This document shows, piece by piece, positions 53,747-62,838 of a stretch of 64,000 bases of DNA. Within the stretch, counting starts at the first letter, position 1. The number at the start of each line of letters is the position of its first letter. Source of the DNA: Ensifer sp. LC11 (GTDB lineage Bacteria; Pseudomonadota; Alphaproteobacteria; Rhizobiales; Rhizobiaceae); assembly GCF_001695835.1 (NCBI RefSeq), contig NZ_MBSO01000015.1:1-64000 (forward strand), given 5' to 3'. The translations under genes were made by a program, and so were the position numbers. The notes under the pieces were generated by a model. The model did not search any database, was not told the DNA's origin, and was given only the letters and a program-made list of their open reading frames with translations.

Positions 53747-53756
53747 TGTCATACAA
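53747..53756. promoter_or_regulatory. possible GntR-type operator in the divergent sugar region
   Basis: TGTCATACAA lies in the AT-rich 53705-53760 stretch between the divergent epimerase and ATPase genes. It differs at two positions from TTGCATACAA. The FadR-type regulator encoded at 49764 could bind here, but a single weak match proves little. Confidence 0.3.
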
Positions 53757-53896
53757 AACAGGTTTATCCGGTGAGGCATCATTGACGCATTCATGGCGAT
53801 TTGCGTAAATAAGCAGTCGCTAACGGGTGATGCGGCGGACATACGGCGACGCGCCCTGGCGGATCGGTGCGTGGCGGAGAGTCTGGAAGGCTGGTT

Positions 53897-54634
53897 GTGC
53901 TGCTAGAACTCAGCAATATCTCCAAGCACTTCGGGGCCATCCAGGCAGTGAATGACATTTCACTGTCTCTGGAGGCAGGGCAGGTCGTCGGCCTGATGGG
54001 CGACAACGGCGCCGGCAAATCGACGCTTGTCAAGATGATTGCAGGCAACTATCGCCCGAGCCATGGCACCATGCGGCTCAATGGCAGAGATATCGTGCTG
54101 CATCGCCCGATCGAGGCGAGGCAGTTCGGCATCGAGATCGTGCACCAGGATCTCGCCCTTTGTGACAACCTCTCCGCGGCGGCGAACGTCTTCCTCGGTC
54201 GCGAACTGAGGCGCGGCATCGGCCCCTTGCGCGTGCTCGACTATAAGGCAATGTACCGACGCGCCGGGGAGATCTTCAAGGAACTCCGATCTGAGACCAG
54301 AGCGCGCGACCTCGTGAAACAGATGTCGGGCGGGCAGCGCCAGGCGGTGGCGATTGCGCGTACGATGATCTCGGAGGCGAAAATCGTGCTGATGGACGAG
54401 CCGACCGCGGCCATTTCCGTTCGCCAGGTGGCCGAGGTGTTGCATCTGATCCGGCAGCTGCGCGACCGCGGCATTTTGGTTGTGCTCATCAGCCACCGCA
54501 TGCCTGATGTTTTCGATGTCGCCGATCGCGTCGTCGTCATGCGTCGGGGCCGCAAGGTGGCGGACAAGCCGATCGCCGAGACCTCGCCGGAGGAGGTGAC
54601 GGGACTGATTACTGGCGCCATCGAAGGTGGATGA
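53897..54634 (+). CDS. sugar ABC transporter ATPase, single-domain (FrcA-like)
   Basis: A 245-residue ATPase with Walker A (GDNGAGKST), signature (MSGGQRQ), Walker B (VLMDEPTAAIS) and H-loop (LISHRMPD). It has one nucleotide-binding domain, unlike the double-domain RbsA/AraG proteins, and so resembles the fructose-system FrcA of rhizobia. I start it at GTG 53897, with GGAAGG 6 bases before it, because the preceding open frame is not protein-like. The permease gene follows by 46 bp. Confidence 0.9.
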   Translation: MLLELSNISKHFGAIQAVNDISLSLEAGQVVGLMGDNGAGKSTLVKMIAGNYRPSHGTMRLNGRDIVLHRPIEARQFGIEIVHQDLALCDNLSAAANVFLGRELRRGIGPLRVLDYKAMYRRAGEIFKELRSETRARDLVKQMSGGQRQAVAIARTMISEAKIVLMDEPTAAISVRQVAEVLHLIRQLRDRGILVVLISHRMPDVFDVADRVVVMRRGRKVADKPIAETSPEEVTGLITGAIEGG

Positions 54635-54680
54635 CGATCAGGCGCGCTCAATCTTCGGCACGGGAGGAATACTGAGAACG

Positions 54681-55676
54681 ATGGCAACGACGCTGCACCA
54701 GACGATCGAACGCAGGCAGCGCACGCTCGGAGGAACGATCCTGGCCAATCAGACCTTCTGGGTTCTGATCGCCGTTATCCTTGCCTGCATCTTCCTCTCC
54801 TTCGCGACCGACAGCTTTGCGACGGCAAAGAACCTCTACAACATCACCCGCAACGTTACCTTCGTGGCAATCATCGCGCTTGGCATGACGCTCGTCATCA
54901 TTACCGGCGGAATCGACCTCTCCGTCGGGTCGGTGCTCTGCCTGTGCAGCATGGTGCTGGCCGTCACCATGCACGCCGGATATGGCATCGAGACGGGCAT
55001 CGCCGCCTCAGTTGCAACGGCACTGGTGATCGGAGCGTTCAATGGTGTCCTCATCGCCTATCTCGGCTTTCCGCCTTTTGTTGTGACGCTCGGCATGCTC
55101 TCGGTTGCCCGGAGCCTGGCAATGGTCGCATCCAACAACACCGTGGTCTTCGAGTTCGGCCCGGATCACGACAAGCTGCTGGCGCTCGGCGGTGGGGCGG
55201 TCTTCGGCGTCGCCAATCCGGTCATCTACATGATCGTGCTGGCGCTGCTGACCGGTTTCGTTTTGCGCTGGACGCGGATCGGCCGCTACATCTACGCGAT
55301 CGGCGGCAACGAGAAGGCGGCCATTGCCACGGGTCTCCCGGTGCGGCCCGTCAAGGTCTGCGTCTACATGATCTCGGCGCTCTCGGCCGGCGTCGCCGGC
55401 ATCATCCAGACCGGCTGGCTCGGTGCGGTGACCACCAATATCGGCGCGGGCATGGAACTGCAGGTCATCGCCGCGGCAGTGATCGGCGGGGGCAATCTCG
55501 CCGGCGGTGTCGGCACTGCCTTCGGCGCGCTCGTCGGCGCAGCACTGATCGAGGTGATCCGAAACAGTCTCGGGCTCCTCGGTATCAACGCCTTCTGGCA
55601 GGGGACGTTCATCGGCAGCGCGACGATCCTTGCGGTCCTTTTCGATCGCGTCCGCAACTTCCGCCAGAGCGAGTAG
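54681..55676 (+). CDS. sugar ABC transporter permease (RbsC/FrcC-like)
   Basis: A 331-residue membrane protein with eight to ten helices and family motifs NITRNVTFVAIIALGMTLVI, ITGGIDLSVGSVLCL, GAFNGVLIAYLGFPPFVVTLG, YAIGGNEKAAIATGLPV and GGGNLAGGVGTAFGALVGAA. It forms the channel for the sugar-binding protein at 51673. The likely start is ATG 54681, with GGGAGGA about 12 bases upstream; the frame is open from 54627. Confidence 0.91.
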   Translation: MATTLHQTIERRQRTLGGTILANQTFWVLIAVILACIFLSFATDSFATAKNLYNITRNVTFVAIIALGMTLVIITGGIDLSVGSVLCLCSMVLAVTMHAGYGIETGIAASVATALVIGAFNGVLIAYLGFPPFVVTLGMLSVARSLAMVASNNTVVFEFGPDHDKLLALGGGAVFGVANPVIYMIVLALLTGFVLRWTRIGRYIYAIGGNEKAAIATGLPVRPVKVCVYMISALSAGVAGIIQTGWLGAVTTNIGAGMELQVIAAAVIGGGNLAGGVGTAFGALVGAALIEVIRNSLGLLGINAFWQGTFIGSATILAVLFDRVRNFRQSE

Positions 55677-55854
55677 CATTCCCTCCTTGGGCGCAGTGAC
55701 GAACCGCAGGTTCCTCGCCATGGAGACGGCTCGAAGCGACGCACGTCGTTGCGAGAAGAAAGGATCAATTCGACGCCAGGCGCTTGACCTCTTTCGCCCT
55801 GACCATTCTTCTAGTGGCCTTATCCCTATGGTTGCGAACTAGCATGGATGGTCA

Positions 55855-56172
55855 ATGAGCGAGATCCAGAACAAATCAGTGGCACTGGTGACCCAGATCG
55901 AAGGCGCGCTCGCGCATTTGTCTCCGTCGGATCGGGCCCTGTCGTTTCTCGAAAAGTCGCTGGACCTCTATTTCGCGCTCGGAGGAAGTCCTGACGCAGC
56001 GGTCGAGCTCGTGACACAGAGCCGCACCGGGGCGCGGCCACGGGTAGAGATGTCCGTTGCGAACGTGGTGATCGAGCTCGCGGCCGCCAGCCACCTCAGC
56101 GATATCGACATGATCCAGGCGGCGTATAATCGCCTTGACGTCGAACTCCACGCGCCGCGTCCGGCAAAATAA
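55855..56172 (+). CDS. hypothetical small protein
   Basis: A 105-residue soluble, mostly helical protein without signal peptide, membrane segment or cysteines. SPSDRALSFLEKSLDLYFALG and IELAAASHLSDIDMIQAAYNRL stand out as amphipathic helices. I do not recognise the family. It lies 178 bp behind the sugar permease gene and is convergent with a LysR gene 71 bp downstream. Codon use is like that of its neighbours, so I take it as a real gene, but the evidence is modest. Confidence 0.55.
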   Translation: MSEIQNKSVALVTQIEGALAHLSPSDRALSFLEKSLDLYFALGGSPDAAVELVTQSRTGARPRVEMSVANVVIELAAASHLSDIDMIQAAYNRLDVELHAPRPAK

Positions 56173-56243
56173 GCCGGGCGGAGCGACACGCTCGCCGGCC
56201 ATGCGGCGATACGGGCAATGCGGCTGCGTCCCTGATGGTGGGG

Positions 56244-57161
56244 TTATGACGGTGCACTCCCGTCAAATAGCGGGCGAAGTTTTGCCAGGGAATGGCCCGC
56301 AAACTCGGTAAAGGCGCTGACACGGGCGGTGCGGCGCAAATCCTCGTGGGTGAGAAGCCATAGGGCGGTTGCCATTTCAGCGACGGGTGGGCTGACGCGA
56401 ACCAGACCGGGCGTTTTGTCGCCGAGGTAGCAAGGCAGTGCAGCAAGACCAATGCCGGCGACGGCCGCTTCGCGGGCTGAAACCAGTGAATCGCAGCGCA
56501 AGGCGGCCGGGCCTGGCCGTCTGGCCCGCATCCAACGCGCAACGCTCGAGGACGAAAGGGCATCGCCGAGCCCAATCCAGCGCTCGCCCGTGAACGCGAT
56601 CTTTTCGGCCGGGTCGAGGCCACGTTCCTGAAGATATGAGGGCGCCGCATAGACGGCGAAGGCAACGGTCGCTATGCGACGGCCGACCAGGGTCTCGGGC
56701 GGATCGACGGCAGGGCGAATGGCAACGTCCGCGTCGCGATGCGAGAGGTTTGCAAGCGCGTTCGACGTGTTCACCTCCAATAGGACACCGGGATGTTGCT
56801 GCTGGAAGGCGGTAAGTATCGGCGGCAGAACGCAAGCCATCAGCGTGTCGGTGGTGGTGATGCGCAGGCTACCCTCCAGGCGAAGGTCCTGCCCCGTCAG
56901 ACGACGTTCCAACTCGGTGACCGTCTCGGCCATCTGCCTCGCCACCGCCAGCAGCTCCTCTCCACCGGTGGTCAGTGTGTAGCCGGATGGGAGCCGGTCA
57001 AACAATCGAACCCCTAACTTCTGTTCGAAAGCCCCGACCCGCCTGAGCACGGTCGTGTGGTTGACGCCGAGCGCGCGCGCCGCAGCGGCGAGAGAACTCG
57101 CCTCCGCGACCGCCAGGACAAAGCGGAGATCTTCCCAGTCGATGCGGTGATGGCTGTGCAT
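56244..57161 (-). CDS. LysR-family transcriptional regulator
   Basis: A 305-residue regulator with helix-turn-helix (WEDLRFVLAVAEASSLAAAA and GVNHTTVLRRVGAFEQKLGV, about 7-55) and a LysR effector domain (about 90-300). The start is put at ATG 57161 because LysR proteins begin a few residues before the DRF-like segment; the frame continues upstream without a ribosome site. It is divergent from the DUF606 transporter gene at 57434, which is its likely target. The arginine-rich MRARRPGPA segment resembles exporter-control regulators of rhizobia. Confidence 0.9.
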   Translation of the reverse strand: MHSHHRIDWEDLRFVLAVAEASSLAAAARALGVNHTTVLRRVGAFEQKLGVRLFDRLPSGYTLTTGGEELLAVARQMAETVTELERRLTGQDLRLEGSLRITTTDTLMACVLPPILTAFQQQHPGVLLEVNTSNALANLSHRDADVAIRPAVDPPETLVGRRIATVAFAVYAAPSYLQERGLDPAEKIAFTGERWIGLGDALSSSSVARWMRARRPGPAALRCDSLVSAREAAVAGIGLAALPCYLGDKTPGLVRVSPPVAEMATALWLLTHEDLRRTARVSAFTEFAGHSLAKLRPLFDGSAPS

Positions 57162-57433
57162 GGTTGCGCAAGCGTACAACAGGGGCGCGCATCGGGCGAG
57201 TGCAGATGCGGCGCTGTCCCCGGCCTTCTCAATCGGATGGCGGAGCCCCACCGACCAGTTTCTTCTGCGATCCGCGACAGGCAGTGGTGTGCAATTTTGC
57301 AGAAATGAACGGCGTATTGGCAGATCGCACTGCGAAGAGGCACAGGTTACTTAGGTTGCGACGGGCGGACGTTCGGCCGCTGGAGATGCAAGGCCAACCC
57401 CGTTTCCAACCTACTCATCAAGGAGGCTGTCTC

Positions 57434-58357
57434 ATGGAGACCCTGTTCGTACCTTTGGCCCTTTTTGCCGGCGGCCTGCTGGCTGTACAGGCTGGCGCCA
57501 ACGCGCAGCTTTCCAAGGCCGTCGGATCGCCATTCGCAGCGACCACGCTCCAGCTCACGATCGGGACCGGTCTGCTGCTGGTCGTTGCTCTGCTCACCGG
57601 ATCTCTCGCGGTCCTGGGCGCCGTTCCTGAGGTCGAATGGTGGCATCTCGTCGGAGGCACTGCCTCGGCCGTCTATGTTGTTTCGACCATCGTTCTTTTC
57701 CCGCGTCTGGGCGCTGTGGTTTCCGTCGGGCTTTTCATTGCCGGGCAGATGCTTGCCTCCCTTGCCCTCGATAGTTTCGGCCTGCTCGGTGTGGCGCAGA
57801 CCGGGCTTCGGTTCGGCGCAGCGATTGGCACCGTGATTGTGCTCGCCGGCGTTGGCATGATCGTGTTCGGCCAAGGCGGTCAAGACACCATCAAGGCGGA
57901 CAAGCTTGGCTGGATTGCCCTGGCCCTTGTGGCTGGCGCGGCGCTGCCGGTGCAGGGGGCGGTCAATGCATTGTTGCGGCAGGATCTTGGGGGTGCGCCG
58001 TTTGCGGTCGGCACGATCTCGTTCTTCGTTGCAACGCTCGCCATGGCAGCAGTGATGCTCGTGGCGCTCGCTTGGCAGAAGACGCCCCGCCCCAAGCTGG
58101 GCGGCGTACAGACGATGCCCTGGTGGGGCTGGCTGGGTGGTCTTGCGGGGGCAACCTATGTCACCACCGTGTTCACCGCGATCCCCGTTATCGGCGCGGC
58201 CGCCGCGGTTGGCTTCACCGTTGCAGGCCAGCAGGTCGCAAGCGTGTTCGTCGATCGCTACGGTTGGTTCCGCCTTCCGCAACGGCCAGTGTCAGGCCTG
58301 CGCCTGGCTGGTGTGGTTCTGCTGCTGGCCGGTGTCGCTTTGCTCAAGCTCATCTGA
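57434..58357 (+). CDS. DUF606 (YdcZ-like) DMT-superfamily transporter
   Basis: A 307-residue membrane protein with about ten helices made of two similar halves, each beginning with a QAGANAQLSK / QGAVNALLRQ-type motif and containing a GASxxG-like helix end, as in DUF606 EamA-like duplicated transporters. Many relatives have single-half subunits, so this is a fused form. AAGGAGG lies 7 bases before the ATG. The divergent LysR gene suggests inducible export of a small metabolite or toxin. Substrate unknown. Confidence 0.88.
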   Translation: METLFVPLALFAGGLLAVQAGANAQLSKAVGSPFAATTLQLTIGTGLLLVVALLTGSLAVLGAVPEVEWWHLVGGTASAVYVVSTIVLFPRLGAVVSVGLFIAGQMLASLALDSFGLLGVAQTGLRFGAAIGTVIVLAGVGMIVFGQGGQDTIKADKLGWIALALVAGAALPVQGAVNALLRQDLGGAPFAVGTISFFVATLAMAAVMLVALAWQKTPRPKLGGVQTMPWWGWLGGLAGATYVTTVFTAIPVIGAAAAVGFTVAGQQVASVFVDRYGWFRLPQRPVSGLRLAGVVLLLAGVALLKLI

Positions 58358-58472
58358 ATTCGGAGCCGACCGGGGCGTTCTCGATTTCTCTGTTCTTGCG
58401 GCCGCCAAAATATGACTACAATGCCGCCGCATGCAGAATTGAAGCCACGCAAGGGAAGCTGACCGGAGCCCT

Positions 58473-58925
58473 ATGGAGCCGCCATCAATCGTCAATGATC
58501 TTGCCTCGATCATCCAGACCGCCCTGGCGCCTGTCTTCCTGCTTGCCGGCACGGCGGGCTTCGTCAGTGTCTACGCGACACGTCTCGGCAGGGTCTCGGA
58601 CCGGGTGAACGAGATCGGGGAGAAAGTGGAGCAGAGCGAAGCGCGGCGCATGCAGCTCGACTACCTGCGCCGGCGGACGCTTGCACTGGAGATTGCGGTC
58701 GTCTTGGGGACACTGGCTGCGATCTGCACAGGCTGCGCCATCCTCAACCTGCTCGCTGGCGCGCTCGAGTTCGGATTTCGCGAAGAAAATCTCTTTTGGT
58801 TCTTCGGCAGTGCGATCCTTTCGCTCATCGGATCGCTCGTGGCATTCCTGTTTGAGATGCTGATTGCCGGGCGGAACATGCTGCGCCAGATGCGCCTGGA
58901 TCAGGCAACGCCTGAGCGTGACTGA
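58473..58925 (+). CDS. DUF2721 family membrane protein
   Basis: A 150-residue inner-membrane protein with three helices: IIQTALAPVFLLAGTAGFVS, the middle ALEIAVVLGTLAAICTGCAIL and the last FWFFGSAILSLIGSLVAFLF. Between the first two is a charged cytoplasmic loop (RLGRVSDRVNEIGEKV). This is the DUF2721 pattern, widespread in Proteobacteria and without known function. It lies 115 bp after the transporter gene and could be in the same transcript. Confidence 0.85.
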   Translation: MEPPSIVNDLASIIQTALAPVFLLAGTAGFVSVYATRLGRVSDRVNEIGEKVEQSEARRMQLDYLRRRTLALEIAVVLGTLAAICTGCAILNLLAGALEFGFREENLFWFFGSAILSLIGSLVAFLFEMLIAGRNMLRQMRLDQATPERD

Positions 58926-59064
58926 CAATCTTGATGAGCGTCAGTCTTCGCTACCGTTTAGAACAGCATCTCGCCGGTCGAGATGCTTTCTGAGTGCGGT
59001 CGCGATGTTGGCGACGAGCGCCGCCTTCTTCGGGCCATGGTCCGGATATCGGGTCCTTCGGAGC

Positions 59065-59093
59065 TTGCGGGCGCGCAATGATCGCGCCCGCAA
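59065..59093. terminator. GC-rich hairpin between convergent genes
   Basis: TTGCGGGCGCG (59065-59075) and CGCGCCCGCAA (59083-59093) form a perfect 11-bp stem with loop CAATGAT. No T run is present on either side. It lies just past the end of the minus-strand AhpD-like gene and may act in both directions. Confidence 0.55.
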
Positions 59094-59105
59094 CTTGCGC
59101 CACGG

Positions 59106-59561
59106 CTACGTCTCAAGTGCTGCCTGCGGCGTGTTCCGGAAACTGATCGCCATACGGTTATAGGCGTTCATCAGTCCGATCGCGATCGTGAGGTCGGTGA
59201 GTTCGCGATCACTGAACTGAGCGCGCGCAACCTCATAGGCGTCATCCGGGACGCCTGTTTCGGCGACACGTGTGACGGTTTCGGCCCAGGCAAGCGCGGC
59301 CCGCTCCCGTTCGTCGAAAAGAGGGCCGGCTTCCCTCCACGCCTGCACCAGCGCGATTTTCTCGATCCGTTGGCCCTTCTTCAGCAGGTCGCGGGTGTGC
59401 ATGTCGAGGCAATAGGCGCAATTGTTGATCTGCGAGATGCGCAGGTAGACCAGTTCGACCAGCACCGGCGGCAGGCCGCTCTGGAGGATGTAGCCGTAGA
59501 CGCCGCCGAGCGCTTTGACGCCAGCAGGTGCTATCTGGTTGTAGTCGAGGCGATTGCTCAT
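59106..59561 (-). CDS. carboxymuconolactone decarboxylase / AhpD-like protein
   Basis: A 151-residue all-helical protein with the AhpD-type redox motif in NNCAYCLDMHTRDLLKKG (Cys-x-x-Cys and His) and a C-terminal ELTDLTIAIGLMNAYNRMAI helix. Such proteins reduce peroxides or support peroxiredoxins. AAGGAG precedes the ATG. It is the last gene of a minus-strand group with a cupin and a flavoprotein, probably controlled by the Rrf2 regulator encoded at 61627. Confidence 0.9.
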   Translation of the reverse strand: MSNRLDYNQIAPAGVKALGGVYGYILQSGLPPVLVELVYLRISQINNCAYCLDMHTRDLLKKGQRIEKIALVQAWREAGPLFDERERAALAWAETVTRVAETGVPDDAYEVARAQFSDRELTDLTIAIGLMNAYNRMAISFRNTPQAALET

Positions 59562-59585
59562 TGGTTCTGCTCCTTGGGTTCGTCA

Positions 59586-59996
59586 CTACTTGATGGGTGT
59601 GGTCAGTTGCTTTTCGTCGCTATCGGCGACGAAAACTGCGAGCAGCTTTGCCGGCGTCGTCTTGCTCGCGTTACGGCTGACGAGGTGGTCGGACGCCGGC
59701 GGCTCGTACCAGCTCTCGCCGGCGTGATAGGTCTGCGTCGGACCGTCATTCACCTTGGACTCGATTTCTCCGAAGAGAACGTAGGCGAAGATGAAGGACG
59801 ATTTTGCATGCCTGTGCGGCACCGAGGCTCCGCCCGGCGGATAGTCGACAAGCAGGGCCGTCAACGTCTTGCCCGGTATGTTGGGTATCGCCTGAGCGAA
59901 GTGGGGCGTGACAACGTCGCCGGTGTCGTGTGCGGCGGCAGGGATCACGGAAACCATGGTGGCAAGGACTGCGCCTGCGATCATTCGTGTGCTCAT
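59586..59996 (-). CDS. periplasmic cupin-domain protein
   Basis: A 136-residue protein with a signal peptide (MIAGAVLATMVSVIPAAA-HD) and a single cupin barrel. The first metal motif is PPGGASVPHRHAKSSFIF, followed by the ESKV region and a second motif ending in SDHLVSRNAS. AAGGAG lies 12 bases before ATG 59996. The neighbours AhpD-like and flavoprotein suggest a redox-stress role in the periplasm. Enzymatic activity is not evident. Confidence 0.88.
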   Translation of the reverse strand: MSTRMIAGAVLATMVSVIPAAAHDTGDVVTPHFAQAIPNIPGKTLTALLVDYPPGGASVPHRHAKSSFIFAYVLFGEIESKVNDGPTQTYHAGESWYEPPASDHLVSRNASKTTPAKLLAVFVADSDEKQLTTPIK

Positions 59997-60144
59997 GATG
60001 ATTTTCTCCTTAATCAGGTTTGGGAGGCGAGCCCGCATCCGTTCGCAGAGCGGTGCTCGCCGGTAGCCGCCAGGGCAGGCTGAAAGGTCCACTGGCGCTT
60101 GATTGCCGACGCTTTCCTCTCAGCAATCCGGCTGCCCGCGATGG

Positions 60145-61353
60145 TCAGGCCACGACGATGCGGAGCGGATCCGCCGCCTGGAGAGCTGCCGCGCGATCGG
60201 CACTCGGCGGATAGATCCACATGGTGTTGATCATCGTCTTGAGCTTCTTGGCCTCTGCACCCTGAAGCTTTACCTGGCGGTCCCATCCTTCTGTGTAGAC
60301 AGCACCCCATGGGCCAAGATCGAGGCAGGTGACGTACTTCTCCTGGCTATAGGGAATAGAGGTAACCCCCAGCAGATCGGCTGCGACGTTGTGCCCCGCG
60401 GAGCGTCCGAGGTTCTGCGCGTGCTGGCAGCTCATCATCGTGCGGTTGCCGACGTCATCCGTCGCTGCACAGGCAACGTCCCCGGTCGCAAAGACGTTCG
60501 CGTGACCGACGACCTTGAGGTTCCGATCGACATGAAGACGCCCGAACGAGTCCTTGTCCGCTTCGATCTGCTTGGTGATCGGGTTGGCGCGGGCGCCCGC
60601 GGTCCAGATAACCGTCGCCGCGTCGATGCGTTCGCCGGATGCCAAGGCGACGCCGCGATCGTCGATGGCGACGATCGGGGACCGCAGACGCGTCTCGACG
60701 CCCAGCTCCGAAAGCGCCTGCTCGATGATCGGACGTGGGCCAGGTCCAAGATCCGGTCCGATCGCCGTACCGCGCTCGACGATTACGACGCGGACGGTGG
60801 CGTTCTCTCCAAGTGCGGCGCGCAGGCGATGCGGCATTTCGGCGGCCGTTTCGATACCGGTAAAGCCGCCGCCGGCGACGATTACTGTATTGCGTGCGCG
60901 GTTTTCGGGAAGACGCGCGAGTTGGAGAATGTGTTCCTCGAGCTCGACGGCGTCGGCAACCTGGTCGACATTGAAGGCATGGGCGAGCCCCGGGATATCT
61001 GGGCGGAACAGGACACTACCGGTCGCCAGAACCAGTTTGCTGTAATCGATCGTTGTCTCCCGGCCTTCGTCATCGGCATAGGTGACGGTGTTGTTCGCCG
61101 TCGAAATGGCCGTCGCATAGCCCTTGATGAAGCGCACGCCGGCGTTGGCAAATATCTCCGACAAGGGCGCCGTCATTTTGGATGCATGCTTCTCGTAAAG
61201 CCGCGGGCGAATGTGAAGGTCGGGCTGCGGCGCAATCACGGCGATCTCGATGGATCCGTCCGCCCTTCCTTGCTGGTCCAGTAGCCGCATGGCGCCGAGT
61301 GCCGACCACATTCCGGCAAAGCCGGCGCCGATAATCAGAATTCGTTCACGCAT
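60145..61353 (-). CDS. NDH-2-like NAD(P)/FAD-dependent oxidoreductase
   Basis: A 402-residue flavoprotein with the FAD motif ILIIGAGFAGMWSALGA, LVLATGSV, the second nucleotide motif VIVAGGGFTGIETAAEMPHRL and the C-terminal FAD signature VFATGDVACA. This is the NADH dehydrogenase type 2/quinone reductase family, although the C-terminal membrane anchor of true NDH-2 is not obvious. GAGGAAA precedes the ATG. It is the first gene of the group with the cupin (148 bp downstream) and AhpD-like genes. A half-operator TTTGTCGG lies 135 bp upstream. Confidence 0.9.
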   Translation of the reverse strand: MRERILIIGAGFAGMWSALGAMRLLDQQGRADGSIEIAVIAPQPDLHIRPRLYEKHASKMTAPLSEIFANAGVRFIKGYATAISTANNTVTYADDEGRETTIDYSKLVLATGSVLFRPDIPGLAHAFNVDQVADAVELEEHILQLARLPENRARNTVIVAGGGFTGIETAAEMPHRLRAALGENATVRVVIVERGTAIGPDLGPGPRPIIEQALSELGVETRLRSPIVAIDDRGVALASGERIDAATVIWTAGARANPITKQIEADKDSFGRLHVDRNLKVVGHANVFATGDVACAATDDVGNRTMMSCQHAQNLGRSAGHNVAADLLGVTSIPYSQEKYVTCLDLGPWGAVYTEGWDRQVKLQGAEAKKLKTMINTMWIYPPSADRAAALQAADPLRIVVA

Positions 61354-61488
61354 TTCTTTTCCTCAGACAAAGCTTCGCCATGGGCTGGAGGAGGTCCAGT
61401 CATCAGACGATTGCTGTTCAGGTTGATGTCTCCAGACCGGAGACGGTTTCCGCGATGATCTACATGTCGCCGCTTAACTAAGACTAAC

Positions 61489-61496
61489 TTTGTCGG
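61489..61496. promoter_or_regulatory. half-site of the Rrf2 operator before the flavoprotein gene
   Basis: TTTGTCGG at 61489-61496 repeats one arm of the perfect palindrome at 61596-61612. It lies in the control region of the minus-strand flavoprotein operon, suggesting the same regulator acts on both directions. Confidence 0.45.
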
Positions 61497-61595
61497 AGTA
61501 ATTGAGCAACGGCAATTCCAGGGGATTTCGGAAACGCACTGTCAACGGAGGGAAGACGGCTGAGCACTTGCGCTGCCGGGCTTTCGATGCTATCT

Positions 61596-61612
61596 CCGAC
61601 AAAATTTGTCGG
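61596..61612. promoter_or_regulatory. perfect 17-bp palindrome, candidate Rrf2 operator
   Basis: CCGACAAAATTTGTCGG is a perfect inverted repeat around a central A. It ends 14 bp before the Rrf2 start codon and would overlap the promoter, so autorepression is likely. The arm is repeated at 61489-61496. Confidence 0.75.
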
Positions 61613-61626
61613 TGTTATGGTGCTGC

Positions 61627-62166
61627 ATGGCCCACGTAAGCGCGGGTGTCGAATACGCCCTTCACAGTCTGCTGTTTCTCGTTGACGCGGAGGAGACCGG
61701 CCACCCGGCAAGCGCACGCGATCTAGCCGAATTGCAGCAGCTTTCCAGCGAGTACGTGGCGAAGCTTCTCACAAAGCTGCAGAAGGCAGGCATCGTCGTC
61801 GCCCGCGAGGGAATTGGCGGCGGCTTCGCACTTGCGCGCCCCGCGACCGAGATCACGGCGCTCGAGGTCATCGAGGCCGTTGACGGGCGCAAGGCACTGT
61901 TCGAATGTAAAGAGATCCGTGGACAGTGTGCGCTTTTCGGCGGCCATACGCCTGCTTGGGCCGTGGACGGCGTCTGCTCTATTCACGCGGTCATGATCGA
62001 AGCTGAGAAGCGCGCAAGGGAAGTTATGGCCGCCCACACCCTGGCCGGTATCGCCGGGAGGGCCGCGGCGAAAGCGCCTAAGGAGCATGCGGACGACGTA
62101 AGGGATTGGCTCGCAGCGCGAACGCCGCAGCGTCGACGCCGCGGCGATTCAGCAAAGGTTGAGTGA
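61627..62166 (+). CDS. Rrf2-family redox-sensing transcriptional regulator
   Basis: A 179-residue regulator with an Rrf2 winged helix (LAELQQLSSEYVAKLLTKLQ, about 33-52, and the wing VVAREGIGGGFALARP). Three cysteines (C94, C101, C117) lie in the region where Rrf2 proteins bind an iron-sulfur cluster or sense thiols; the spacing (7 and 16) is unlike that of IscR or NsrR. ATG 61627 is chosen by homology; no ribosome site is visible, so the message may be nearly leaderless. It is divergent from the flavoprotein-cupin-AhpD group, which it probably controls. Confidence 0.9.
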   Translation: MAHVSAGVEYALHSLLFLVDAEETGHPASARDLAELQQLSSEYVAKLLTKLQKAGIVVAREGIGGGFALARPATEITALEVIEAVDGRKALFECKEIRGQCALFGGHTPAWAVDGVCSIHAVMIEAEKRAREVMAAHTLAGIAGRAAAKAPKEHADDVRDWLAARTPQRRRRGDSAKVE

Positions 62167-62322
62167 CGCTTAGAGCGCTGTGCGGCCGTCTCTTGAGAGG
62201 CTGCACGAGAGGCGTGTGATCAACGACCGCTTGGGCATCGCGCCACGCCAGGCTGTGGCGAACTCGGGCGAGCCGCTGCGCGTGCTTGCCCGAGTTCGAT
62301 TGGCCGTGGCGTCCACAGCGGC

Positions 62323-62838
62323 CTATTCAGCAGCCGATCGACGCGGCAGCACCCAGTTCGGGCGGATGAAATGGCACGTGTAGCCGTTGGGATAGCGCTC
62401 CAGGTAATCCTGATGCTCCGGCTCCGCCTGCCAGAAATCGCCGACGGGTTCGACTTCCGTCACCACCTTCCCCGGCCACAGACCCGAGGCTTCCACGTCC
62501 GCAATCGTGTCCTCGGCAACGCGCTTCTGCTCGTTGTCGACGTAGTAGATCGCTGAGCGGTAGGACGTTCCGATGTCGTTGCCCTGGCGGTTCTTGGTGG
62601 TCGGGTCGTGGATCTGGAAGAAAACCTCCAGAATCCGCCTGTAGCTGATCGTTCCCGGATCGAAGACGATCTCGATGCCCTCGGCGTGGGTGCCGTGGTT
62701 ACGGTAGGTGGCATTGGCCACATCGCCTCCAGTATAACCCACCCTTGTAGCAATGACGCCGGGGAGCTTGCGGATCAAATCCTGCATCCCCCAGAAGCAG
62801 CCACCGGCCAAAACAGCTCTTTCAGCTCTCTCGGTCAT
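62323..62838 (-). CDS. msrA: peptide methionine sulfoxide reductase A
   Basis: A 171-residue enzyme that reduces the S epimer of methionine sulfoxide. The catalytic GCFWG motif is at about residues 13-17, with the family segments [40 protein letters not shown] and [10 protein letters not shown]. No typical C-terminal resolving cysteine motif is seen beyond the Cys in GYTCHFIRP. Its ATG directly follows the msrB stop with no gap, so both are translated from one message. It repairs oxidised proteins in the cytoplasm. Confidence 0.96.
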   Translation of the reverse strand: MTERAERAVLAGGCFWGMQDLIRKLPGVIATRVGYTGGDVANATYRNHGTHAEGIEIVFDPGTISYRRILEVFFQIHDPTTKNRQGNDIGTSYRSAIYYVDNEQKRVAEDTIADVEASGLWPGKVVTEVEPVGDFWQAEPEHQDYLERYPNGYTCHFIRPNWVLPRRSAAE

